Assembly (NCBI GenBank): GCA_015179045.1
Contig: WHUZ01000012.1
Location: 620,001 to 684,000, forward strand
Length of the DNA stretch: 64,000 nt
Reading direction: 5' to 3'
Origin: Kalaharituber pfeilii
Lineage: Eukaryota > Ascomycota > Pezizomycetes > Pezizales > Pezizaceae
The notes under the pieces are model-generated. The model was not told the DNA's origin and did not search any database. It worked only from the letters and a program-made list of their open reading frames with translations. The first letter of the stretch is position 1. Every line of letters begins with the position of its first letter. Made by a program: the position numbers and the translations under genes. Positions 35,780 through 47,349 of the stretch are shown here, piece by piece.

Positions 35780-37628
35780 AATCTGCTTTATGTGGCGGGG
35801 GATACGGGCACTTATTGAGATTTTTAAAAGTTCTTGTGGTTTGTTACATTGGCTCTGTAAGTTATGAAAAAAACCTATTTGCATGAATTCTAATTAGCCT
35901 TTTATTAGTATCACAAATTTCTATCGGAACAACTCAAGTACCGTACTCCCATACCAGTTACACCTTTTCTTGCTTGCTATTTATACCTCATGATACAATC
36001 AATGCAACAATGAGATTGATTTTTTGTCAATTTGATAAGAGAGCGAGCACCTTGAAGGTACTATCAAGCTTCGAAACTTCGCAACTCAAGGGAGTATGAT
36101 CCATCAACCAATGCTTCAGAAACTTCGTTAAGACTCTTTAATGCGCTCCCAAACAGTTACAAAAATCATCCAAAAAGTACTCCATTAACTCCCTACGTGA
36201 CTATGTCTGCCTGCGACGACATTTGAACAATTATGGAATATGTTGCCCACATATATGTTTACATACTAGTGTTGTCGTCCAGGCTTGGCAAACGTTTAAG
36301 AATAAATTGAATATCTGGGTCAGAGTGCGAATAAACTAGTCTCATACCAAACCCCTAGCAGGCTGAAGTATTTACTAAAATAAATTTGTAAAATAACATC
36401 ATGACGCAAATTGACTGTTCAAAAATTACCCTGAACCTGTGAACATCCACAATAAAAGAAGAGGTCCAAAGACAAAAGAGAAAGGAAAAATGATATGACA
36501 CAGATGGTGAACCTTGTACGGAAACTGTGAATAATTCCTCCGGACCTCCTTCCCCGGTGGCCAAGTAACTTTTCTACCTATGGCAGCGATAGCCTTCCCC
36601 ACGCCCCCCGGTGACTACCTACCACTAGCTCCAGTCGAATTGAATCGATCGAAGGAACCCAATGCGCCCATTTTAGTAAACGAACACTCGTACCGACCAA
36701 ATCCCTCCTAATATCCACAAGTTACTTATTCTTTGAGAGATACACCTCTTTCTTTGGATTTTACGCGTCCGACTCAGTCAGGCTTCCTCCGCCGACTATT
36801 CTATAAACCTGGTTTCGTGTTGCTGGTTTTTGAGACGTTTTGGGTTTCTGAGAGATTGACATTCTTGGCGCGCAACCACAGCTCGCTGTCGGCTTGCACC
36901 TAGGAATTGCCGGCGACGTCAGCAAATGCAATAATTCCCACCGGGACAATGGGCGAGCGCGCTTGTATCCAAAGTGCGATCGGGTATCGAGAGGTGGGCT
37001 TGCATTGCCAGAAGTCTTGTACTAGCCTCGAATCAGTCCATCACGTGCCAGAGGTCTCACTTCATGACCAGGCTCGGTTTGTTCGAATTGATTGAGACAT
37101 GGTTATCCATGCTCGTGATTGATGCTTGTATCATATGCATCCTATGCATAGTACGAGTACGTTCTTACTCAGATGAGTTGCTGCAGCTAATTACAAGCTT
37201 GAGCTACTAGTACTATAGACATCTCAAGGAATGCCACTTGGAATGCTTTACTTATTCGTTAACGTAGATGCGCGGCGTTTCCCCGCTGTGGCTAAATGGC
37301 ATCATTGAGTGTCTGCAGCTCTGGTAAGATCAATTGGCGGTTGGAGACGTGGGGGTGCTGAGGCGATAATCTAGGAAGCTATTATCCCGCACAAGGTCCA
37401 TAAACCACACAGCAGCATACTTAGAACCAAATACTTGTATCCACCGCAGCACATCAAATCACATCATCCGTTCTCAACTTTACTTGCACTCCAGCAGGGA
37501 ATAGCAGCAACTTGCTTGCCACATAATATCACTTTCAACCTACATAGTACTCGAGTGAGATTATACCCAACATAAAGAAATCAACATCCTTGAGAGACCA
37601 TCTGCAAGGTTTTCATTTTGAAATCGCA
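35780..37628. other. Intergenic region
   Basis: No supported gene. It is average to AT-rich. The stretch around 36768-36795 shares a short core with 46598-46622 (see findings). It probably includes the promoter of the DCAF11-like gene from about 37.3 kb. Confidence 0.5.
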
Positions 37629-39829
37629 ATGACTACCGAATATCCCACCGAAATGGAATACGAATCCTCTAGCATCGATCCTGACTATGATCAGGGCATT
37701 GACGACGATAGCGACGACGATGGAAATGACTCCGATTATGAAGTCGCCTTAGAGGAGCAAGACGAAGACGACGACCTCAACGATCAAGTAGAAACAATCG
37801 ATCAAGAGCTAAATAGGGATGCAGAAGTAGAAGATCTGAGTGAGGATGAAGACGGGGGCGTTCGATTTCGACTGGTCCATGCAGATGAGGAGATAGACGA
37901 GGATGAGGATAATGGAAGACAATTCCTGAGAATATCAGGCGGGATGCCATTTAGAGTGGAGATACTGGGATTTAATAGGCGGAGGAATCCAAGGAGAAAT
38001 TTAATACAAGGCGCAGAGCCGGTGCCCAATCCAGAGGGACAGAGGCTGATGAAGTCGGGAGATTTTGGCGCTGTGAGTTTGTAGTCTATGCATTAATTCA
38101 ATATTGGACACTCCACTAATGAATATATGCTTGTTCTAGGAAGAGCGCTTCACATACCCCATGCGCCCCAATCCCAAAGGCAAACCATACCCCCACTATC
38201 TCCGTGTATTAGAACGAGAAATTGGTGCCTACAGAGGCGACCGTGCCTCCATCGGCAACCAGCTCCTGGCCCAGGTTTGGCCTCCTCCTTCTCTCCCTCC
38301 CTCCATACCCTCACCCTGTTAATGCATCCCAGCACCTCCTACCCTCGACAAATGCAGACTTCGTCATGCATTACGACTCCCGATGCTACTCTGGCCAATT
38401 TTCTGCCGACGGAAACTTTTTCTACAGTTGCTCTCAGGATTTCCGGGTGCGAATGTACGACACATCGAATCCATACAATTGGCGCCACTATAAGACTGTG
38501 TCGTATCCGGGGGAAGATGGACGATTACGGATGCGGCGTTGTCACCGGATAATAAGATGCTGGCATACAGTAGTATAGACTCAGTTGTGTATGCAGCAAA
38601 TACGACTGGAGAGAGCACGGAAATAATGGCGTTGGACTTTGGGGTTGGGAGGACACAATTTAGAAATGCAATGTATTTGGGGACTGGAGTGTGTATACCC
38701 CATCCACATATACCCCCAGTTAGTCGGACGGATGTATACTGAGCATAATTTTTTGCTACAGATATGGTCCATTCGCTTCTCTGGTGATGGTCGCGAGCTC
38801 GTAGCCGGTGCAAACGACAATAACCTCTATGTATACGACATCGAGACACAAAATGTGATCCTGAAGCTCTCTGGACACGAGGACGACGTCAACGCAGTCT
38901 GCTTTGCGGATGTAAATTCTCCACATATCCTATTCTCTGGGTCAGACGACTCTACACTGAAAGTCTGGGACAGACGGAGCATGGCATCCCGACAATTCGT
39001 GGGAGTATTTGCTGGGCATTTGGAAGGCTTGACATATATTGACAGCAAAGGCGATGGACGATATGTGTTGAGTAACGGGAAAGACCAGACTATGAAGCTA
39101 TGGGACATCCGGTAAGTCCCTCCCCGCAATCTCCTCCCTCTCTTCATCTCGATCATCTGATAACTGTGGGCTAACGTGAACTCCAACAGGAATATGATGG
39201 ATCCCTCCGCCTTCGACAAAATCAAACGTACAAACTACTCCGTCGGCTTCGATTACCGCTCCGAAAACTACGACTACCCGGCCGCGCGGCACCCTCAAGA
39301 TTGCTCTGTCGTGACCTACCGCGGACACTCAGTTCTGCGTACCCTCATCCGATGCCACTTCTCGCCCCCCGTGTCAACTGGCTCCCGATACGTCTACACC
39401 GGCTCCTCTGACGGCAAAGTGTATGTGTACAACCTGGATGCCACTCCCGCGTCCGTCATCGACGTGAAGGAGGCCACGCAGTACACGCGACCGTGGTCTG
39501 ACGAGTTCATGTACGGGCATAGCCATTGGACCACTTGCGTCAGGGACGCAAGCTGGCATCCAAACGCGGGGGTGCTAGCAGCGACAAGTTGGAACGCGTA
39601 TGGGGCAACGATGGGGTCTGTCACGTTACATAGTTGGGGTGGAGTGGCGAGGGAGAAGGGGGAGAAGTTACCAAGGCTAGATTGTTTAGGGAAGGTGGAT
39701 TTGAATTTATATGAAGAGGAGGGGGCGGAGGAGGATGGGAATGCGGCGATGAAGAGGGTGGAAGCGAGAAGGAGGGATCCTCAGGACAGGCAGAGGGCAA
39801 GGTTAATGTGGATGAGAAGGTTTTTGTGA
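37629..39829 (+). CDS. DCAF11/LEC14B-type WD40 protein (one frame slip)
   Basis: WD40 protein of the WDR23/DCAF11-LEC14B family, substrate receptors of CUL4-DDB1 ubiquitin ligases. The N-terminus is extremely acidic and disordered (Asp/Glu runs over about residues 10-110). After the first intron (donor at 38077) comes the family block PNPKGKPYPHYLRVLEREIGAYRG, then seven WD repeats. These are visible as DFVMHYDSRCYSGQFSADGNFFYSCSQDFRVRMYD, ALSPDNKMLAYSSIDS, RFSGDGRELVAGANDNNLYVYD, GHEDDVNAVCF ... LFSGSDDSTLKVWDRR, VLSNGKDQTMKLWDIR, YTGSSDGKVYVY and ASWHPNAGVLAATSWN. The DWD-box-like WDRR and WDIR are what DDB1 binding needs in the family. The frame slips at the G5 run 38509-38513: six G would give YPGGRWTITDAALSPD, matching the family. 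Introns end at 38139, 38335, 38761 and 39189. Confidence 0.88.
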
Positions 39830-41022
39830 GGGAGGTGTGGAAGTTTGATGGGAGAGGGGAATGTTGGAATAAATGCGGGTTACTATATTATGTCGTTGAT
39901 ACGTGCCATGGAGTTCAGATGTGGATTTAGAACTTTATGATACTCGCCTGGCGATACTTTGATTTGAAACCCCGAGAACGACTTTCATGCATGTCCCCGG
40001 AGAAAGAGAGAACTTCCCGCTAGCTAGCTATCATACTTACATAATTTTGTACCCGATCTTTGTGGTCCTCTGGAAGGAATGCAAGTTTGTATTACAGGGC
40101 GGCGCCGCAGCACGACCCCATAATTCTTGCCCTGGAGGTAAAGGACACCTGCTGCCAAGATTGCAAGGCCCAAGGCAAATTAATAGCAACGAAGTTGCCA
40201 ATTTTTAAATTGGTAATGGAGTAGACTATAAATTGTTCTCGTTCCCGCACTGGGATTGAATTAATAGCTACGCCTTGGCCATCTCACTATTAGTTGATAA
40301 TGGGGCTAAGATGTGAAGAGTGAGTACACATCGCCTGGAGTACACATCACGTGAGTGCACATCATGTGACATAGAGAACTGGGAACATGCGGCGTACGTC
40401 TGGTTGCAACGCTGCACCATTACGAGCCGGATCTTAGGTCTCCAGCTGGTAAATGAAATATCAGTATTATTCCCCAAGAAAAAATTGAAAGCAAAAATTA
40501 AAAACGAGTTACCCCAGTTCCAGCTCCCAATTATTCATCATTAGAATTCTAACTCTCAAGAGATCATTGCTGGAGCCGGAGCATTACAGTCAATCTTCAT
40601 AAATGAGATGCTGGACAACCCTTTTCCCCAGCTCAGAATTGAACCAGGGTCCTCAGTTCTACCCCTCTGGTTACGAGACTATCAACCAAGATGCATGTCA
40701 ATATGTAAATAAAATATCGAAAAAAAAAAAAAAAAAAAAAAAAAGATAATAATAAAAATAAAAATAAAAATAAGTAAACAATCTCAACCCCCAACCACCC
40801 CACCACCACTTCCGCACCGTCCCACCTCCCCTTCGACAGGCACTTTTACATACAGACCGCATATTCGGCGTTGTCATGAAGTTGGCCTCAACTTACGCCT
40901 ATTTAGATTGAATACATAATTTTAATCTCGTACATTGTAACTGATAAGTAATCTCAGCAGTTGAGCTTGACCTCACCTCGTCCCAGAGGTACACAAGAAT
41001 ATGCCGAGGAAAAACACACAAA
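39830..41022. other. Intergenic region with tRNA-like fragments and poly-A
   Basis: No protein gene. On the minus strand, 40290-40225 has a GATGGCCAAGG A-box-like stretch and a B-box-like TTCAATCCC only about 20 bases later. 40690-40620 has TGGTTGATAGTC and GGTTCAATTC about 35 bases apart, spaced like a tRNA but without convincing stems. They look like tRNA-derived SINE debris. An A24 tract lies at 40721-40744, followed by an (AAAAT)n-like stretch. Confidence 0.45.
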
Positions 41023-41670
41023 ATGCCTCCATCAAAATGGAAGCGCTCAACAGAGGTCATTGAATTTGAGAGGGCCGCTCGTGAAGAATATCTCACAGGT
41101 TAAACTTCAATTTCTTGCATGATTGAAAGTGGAAAAGAAGAACTGACTGTACTCACTGTTCTAGGTTGCCAAAAACGCCGAGTGCAACGCACGAAAAAGG
41201 CCCAAGAAGAAATCGTCAGAAGAGCGAGGGAAAAATGAATAAAAGAAAGAAAAGAAGTATGGGCTGTAGGTGGTTAATTCCATAGAATGCTTGCTGACCT
41301 CAATTAGCTTCGAGAAAACCACAAGAAGGATCTCGAGGAACAAGTCAAGGCTATCGAAGTAGCATTAAAACCTCCTTGTGACTTAGAGGATGGCACGGAA
41401 GAGGATGGAAAATTCGAAAGCGAAATACCACCTTCCACTTGGGAACCCATCCGTCAGGATGCATATGTTGATGAGGAAAGGTTCACTACTATCATGGTAG
41501 AACCAATACGTTTCGAGAGTTCTGAAGATGAAGATGGCATAGATAAAGAGGAAAGATGGAAGAATACCGAGAAAGAGGGCAAAAAGCCAAAGAAACCTAA
41601 GAAGAAAAAATCTTACCCATCAACTACCAAAAGGAGGGATATGAACAAGAATATAAAGCAGCAAAGATGA
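41023..41670 (+). CDS. RRP17: Rrp17 / nucleolar protein 12 family (in-frame TGA)
   Basis: Pre-60S ribosome biogenesis factor of the Rrp17/Nol12 family, a nucleolar 5'-3' exonuclease in yeast. Exon 1 starts at 41023 and reads MPPSKWKRSTEVIEFERAAR through EEYLTG. Exon 2 (from 41166) reads QKRRVQRTKKAQEEIVRRARE. Exon 3 (from 41309) reads LRENHKKDLEEQVKAIEVAL, then an acidic tail and a basic KKPKKPKKKK end. The order matches the family. One TGA (41236-41238) lies in frame within the helical core, where an Arg codon is expected (CGA to TGA is a single change); the frame continues correctly on both sides. The C-terminal end is uncertain: after the A6 run near 41606 another frame gives a longer Lys/Glu-rich tail. 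Confidence 0.78.
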
Positions 41671-42248
41671 AAAGAGACACAGAAGGAAAAGAAGCCAGGA
41701 AAAACAGAAGTGTGCATATGAAAGGAAAGTCGAGAATGGATTGGACCCATCGCCTACTACGCTGCTTAACCTTATGTCGGCATATTTCGCAATTTCATTG
41801 CCTGCAATGCTCATGTTTGTTAGAATTCTAGTTATCGACTTTCTCAACTCGGCGTTCAGGGATGTAAGTTAATATTATTTATTTTATTTTATTTTTAATT
41901 GCGAATTAGCTCTTCAAGATATCTCGCTAACCAGACGAGCACGTGGCCCAGCTTGTTTATTTGTTGCTGTGAGCTTGCTCTTAAAGTACTTTGAACAGTA
42001 TAGTAAATGTTTGTTAAGAGAATCATTAGACGTGGTGCTACAAGTCGAACTTACTTAATCTGGTAACAGGTTCTTAACTCACTTCGAGATGTGTCAGAGA
42101 GCACTACGAAGGTATTACATAGGATCATTATCTTCCACCCCAATCTTTTCTTGTTTGCAGTTTAGCCTTTTACTCTTGCCACTGCCCTATACTGAACGTC
42201 AAACCCTCATCAGCTTGCTTTGTACAGTCACCTGTGTTTGTCGCAGAA
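41671..42248. other. Short spacer between RRP17 and MSH4
   Basis: It contains T/A-rich stretches near 41874-41900 and nothing recognisable. If the alternative RRP17 frame is right, part of 41671-41740 is still coding. Confidence 0.4.
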
Positions 42249-45200
42249 ATGCCACCTGATAGACGTCCTTCGAGAATCTCAGGAACTGCAGTGCGTGACA
42301 CAGAAACAGTATACTCAAAGAAGACTACAAGGACCTCATCCTTACCCAAAATATCCACGAGTGATGTTCCTCGTTCAGGGACCACGGCGATTTCTCGCCA
42401 ACGCCCTGCCACTGCCACAAGCAGGGTGGGCGGGTCGCAGAGCATTATTTGTGCGCTCACAGAATCCCGTGGAGTTTCTGCCACTGTGGGGCTTAGCTTT
42501 GTGAATCTCTGCACTGGTAATTCATCCAATTTCTGATGCTGAGTTTCAGCACCTAAGCAGCTAAGTTTTAGGCGAATGTGTGTTATGTGAAATATGTGAT
42601 ACCCAACAATATGTCAGAACGCTTCACAAGTTACATGTCTATGATCCTACAGAGGTAGCATACTACGATAAGCTTCTGATTTTTCGCACTAACTCTGTTT
42701 AAGATACTAATCCCCAATACGGCTTTCACACCAATAAAATCAAAACTTGTTTGTATAGTGGAAGAAACTATCCCTGATGCAAAGCTTTTACAGGTGCTCC
42801 ATCCAAAGTTGGGTTAGTTATTATAAGTGCTAACTCCTATCAGATACCGCGGAAGTACTACAATGAACAAACTGGGCACTCATATATCCAAACGTTGGCA
42901 TTCAAAGAAGATGCAGAGGCAATGTTTGATACATGAAGTGTCGTAAATGAAGAGCAACTTACTGACTGTCCATAGAAAGGTAGCCATATCCGTTAAATTT
43001 TATACAGTTTCTGCACTTGCTGCTGCGTTGAAGTACATCGAGATTGGCCACGGAGTCAGCTTCGCTTCAAATTCTCTCCGTGTCAAGTATGAGGCAAGCG
43101 AAGGTAACAGGATAGATATCGTGATATGAAACTGTTGGTAGCAACTGCTGACCACTGTAATTGGAGTGTTCAAGGGTGCATGCTTATCGACTTCAGCACA
43201 GTTCATAATTTGGAATTAATACAAAATATTCAACATCCGCAAAGTACAGATAGTCTGTTCGGTTTGTTAAACAATACTTTGACGCCAATGGGGGTAATAC
43301 ACACTATGACAATCTGCTTTCGAAGGTCTGACAGTAGCCTAGGCTCGATTGCTGAGGTCAAACATTCTGCAGCCTCTTACAGATCTTAATACTATCAATA
43401 GTCGCCTTGATGCCCTTGAGGAGCTCACACAAACCGAAGAAATGTTTTTTTCCCTTCGCTCGGCCCTTAAACCAATCCTTGACATGGATAGATTGTTAAC
43501 CGCCGTATATTCACCCCATACCACATACATAAGCACCTCTAACTAAAACAACACAGCTCATTACCATACCTGTCAAAGCTACGCTTCAATTGTCAGAGCA
43601 AGCTATCAACAACGTGATTATTTTAAAGCAGGCTCTTGCATGTGTGGGGCCGGTTTCTGAAGCTCTGGTTGGTGCGAGGTGTACCTTACTTTGCACTATC
43701 AGAAGAGTACGTGCCTTTGTCAATCTCTCGAGTTCTAACTTTAAGTAGACTTCGTTTAATCAGTCAATCCAGTAGTTATGCAATGTAGAGGCTATTGCCT
43801 TTGTCCAGAATCTTATCGACGAAGTCATAAATGAAGACATCACATGGGCAAAATCGGCTTTGGAACTCCGAAACCAGAGATGCCATGCTGTGAAGGTAAG
43901 ATGGGCCCTAGAAAGCCCAGATTATACTAATTCTTCGTGTCCTAGAGTGGTGTGAATGGTCTTCTAGATGTTGCGCGCCAAACCTTCAAGGAAGCTACTG
44001 AGGATGTCCATCAATTGGTGCAAGAACTTTCAGGTTTGTATGAGCTCTTCGCAGGCTGTTCATACTAATATAGCTACAGAGGAGTACACCCTCACACTGG
44101 ATATGAAATATGAGAATGCAAGAGGCTATTATCTCAGAGTAGCATCCTTAGATATTGATGACAAAGCGTTACCTGCTGTGTTTATTAATGTAGTAGAACG
44201 CAAGAAGATGTTAGAGTTTACCACGTTGGAGTTGATGAAGCGGAATGCAAAGGTAACATAAGTTCCTCACTAACCCACTGATAATATTAAAGATGGTAAT
44301 AAAGGCTTGGTCATGCTATAGATCAACGATTCACTAACTGAGGTCCTATTGATGAGTATGCAAATATAATATAATTCTTCACAGGGCGCCAACTAACATA
44401 TAGCAGGTGACAAAACAATTCAAACGCTCATTGATGATGTCAGGAAGGAAATTGGCCCAATATATAAACTCTCGGAGGGTATTGCATTACTTGACATGAT
44501 AGTATCGTTTTGCCAACTCTGTACAGTTCAAGATTATGGTAACAATGGCAGTGAGCTTAGTATTCTCTCAACTAATCAACCATAGTCCGCCCGGAATTCA
44601 CAAACACCGTTGGAATCAAAGCCGGGCGTCACCCACTGAGGGAGAAAATTCATAAGGCACGGTTTGTACCGAACGATGTTTATGCCAGCGTCGAATCAAG
44701 GTTCCAAATCATAACTGGTATATATCTTCAATTGTGTTACCCAAATGCTTCTTTGCTAAGTATCATGCCAGGCTGTAACATGTCAGGAAAGGTACGATAC
44801 TTGTGGGCCGTACATTTCGAATAAATGTTAATGCTATCGCACTAGTCAACATATATTCGGTCTATTGCCTTAATGTGTGTTATCGCCCAAATAGGATCGT
44901 TGTATGTTCGTTGCAACCACTTTGCTTCGGTCCTGTGTTAACATTTTACTTAGTGTTCCTGCGCAATTCGCTTCCTTTCCAATCATCAATCAATTGTTTG
45001 CCCGAGTATCTATGGACGACGGTATCGAAGCCAATGCATCAACTTTCGCATTAGAGATGCGAGAGACAGCATTTATTTTACACAATGCAGGAGAAGGAAG
45101 TATGATAATAATGGACGAGTTAGGCAGGGGAACAAGCACCAGAGATGGGCTGGCTATTGCGTTAAGTGTATGCGAGGCACTTGTCAAAAGTAAAGTTAGT

Positions 45201-45907
45201 AGTGCCCTTGTCCACTTAGGCAAAGCTTAAAGTCTAATTGAGTCGCTCTAGGCCTTTATCTGGTTTGCTACACATTTCCGTGATTTAGCTTTGATACTAG
45301 GAGAGCGAGCAGGTGTTGTTAATTTGCATATGCAGGTTGAGGTTGTTTCGTTTAGCTTCATCTCCCAATTTCACCTTCAATACAAGTTAACTGGAGAGGG
45401 CAGGTGAATCAGCAAAAAGTAGCGATGTTGTACAAAATTGCAGATGGCACGGCAGAAGAGGAACACTATGGTGCGAGAAAATCTCTGTAAAATGATAACT
45501 TGCTGACTGTTGCACGTCTAGGTCTTGCTCTGGCAAAACTTGTTGATCTTCCTCCAGATGTTCTAAAACGAGCAACAGCGGTTTCGTTTGCTTTGGCAAC
45601 AACTATCAAAACGCAAAAGCAACATTCAAGCACTTATCTCATTTGTAGAAGAAGAAAGGTAGTATTGGCACTGAAAGAGACCCTTATGCAAGCTAAAGAA
45701 GGGAAAATGGATAACGGCACGTTGCATTCATTTCTGGCGCAGCTTCAAAACGAGTTTGTTATACAAATGGAGAAATTTGCAGGCAAAGAGGCAGAAGCAA
45801 GCAGATTGCAGGAGATCAACGGTCACGGAAGTGATCAACTCGATAATAGGGAAACAACATGGGAGCAAATGGCAGAGACTGCAGACGAGACAGTAAATCT
45901 GGCTTAG
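42249..45907 (+). CDS. MSH4: Msh4, meiotic MutS homologue
   Basis: Meiosis-specific MutS homologue that with Msh5 stabilises crossover intermediates; it has no mismatch-repair MutS I domain. About 19 exons of 40-340 bp join in phase with no frame break. After a Ser/Thr/Pro-rich N-terminus (MPPDRRPSRISGTAVRDTE) comes the connector (RGVSATVGLSFVNLCTGECVLCEI), then FYTVSALAAALKYIE. The core follows: NLELIQNIQ ... LFGLLNNTLTPMG | ARLLRSNILQPL, INNVIILKQAL and LRNQRCHAVKSGVNGLLDVARQTF. The clamp and ATPase domain has GCNMSGK | STYIRSIALMCVIAQIG, with an intron at 44792-44845 cutting the Walker A between K and S. VPAQFASFPII, Walker B IIMDELGRGTSTRDG, FIWFATHFRDLA and the C-terminal EEEHYGLALAKLVDLPPDVL complete it. 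It ends at TAG 45905-45907. Strong conservation of every ATPase residue says the gene is functional. Confidence 0.93.
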
Positions 45908-47349
45908 GCTTGTTTGAATACCGAGAATCTGAACAAGATGATGGCGACAAAGCAATAACAGGCGGTTAAGTTCGGAAGTCAGTCAAAATTTTTATGCATC
46001 TTAGAATGTAGCTGGTGATACATGATGATAAATTAGCGGGATATTATTAGTCTCTGGACAACCTGACATAAGTACGTGAACGTTTGTGCCGAACAGCTGA
46101 ATATCTCAGCAGTAGATGCAGTCTTTTTTTTTTTTTTGGTTTGTTTGTTCATTTCTTCGTTCGTTGGCTTGCTAACGCCCTGCCAGCATGGTAAGCAGCA
46201 CCGCATGTGGTGACATCGGCACCAGGTACTGTACGCCGTGGGACAAAGGCGTTGGTTGGTATGGGGGTACGTAAGCGTCGACGCAAGTGTCAACTGTCAC
46301 CACTTCATGCTCGTACTTCACTTTTCTTCTATAATTCTTTTTAGTCATTGTACCGTTATTCTTTTATACGCACCATTTACCGGTATTCTCCCCACTCTTG
46401 TGTTTTTTTTTATGTACAGATGGCTCAATAATAAAATTATATTAGGGCACAAATAACATTGGTAATAAAGCATTAGCACGAGTTTATTCTCCGCATTGAA
46501 CCCATGTGCCCTAAGCTCCCGGTATCAATAACACTCATATACCCGCCAATTCCTTTGTTTTATAAGAGATAGCACATCTGGCTTTGGAAGTCACAGCCCA
46601 ACTGAGTCAGGCTTTTCTCCACCAATCATATTATCGATCTGGTCCTTCTGGAACCCTGGTGTACGTACCGTGTATGTGTAGTGTTGTCGTGCGGCTGTGT
46701 TTGGTAGGCTATTATGCGCCCTGGCAAGATAATATATATAGAGCGTAGTGGGAGAGTCCCTTGAGGCGAAGAGTGGCTCGGGGAATAGGGCGAGCAAAAG
46801 TTGGGATTTTGAGGTGTTGTATTTGATTAGCAACTGCCGTCTGCAGTCCCAGGGGTTCTACAGTCCCTGCCCTTTCCAATCTCCCTACCTGTTCTCTGGA
46901 CTCGCCGGAGGATCTATACGAACATCAAAGGAAGACGCAGGAGGCAGAATCATGTACGGTAAATTGCCCAGTATACAATGAGTGCTCGGTCGCTGGAGCC
47001 AGACATTGCGATATCTAATAGAATATGAAAGTGTCACCTATTTAAAATAAGGTAACACCCTGGGCAACTCTTTCAGCGGTCTCCATATGAGGGGATTGTC
47101 AAGGGAGAAGATACCGTTACTGCTGTATTGGCACCGTAGTCAAGCCAAAGGAAGGGGAAGACCTTAGTTCCCATATACAGTATACCCCGCTTTTTTTGTC
47201 CGGCGATACTATTCACAAATCCGGGGGGTCTCTCCTTCTATGTGTAGCTAACAATTGGCCACAAGCTTCACCTTACAGTGCCCGGCCTTCTCCCTTTCTC
47301 TCCAATACCAACCTTTCCATTATTACTACCCCTCGTCAACCTCCACCTA
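45908..47349. other. Intergenic region
   Basis: The 3' flanks of MSH4 and RPR2 face each other here. There is a T13 tract near 46124. I see no supported gene. A long plus-strand open frame from 47196 is only the antisense of RPR2. Confidence 0.5.
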
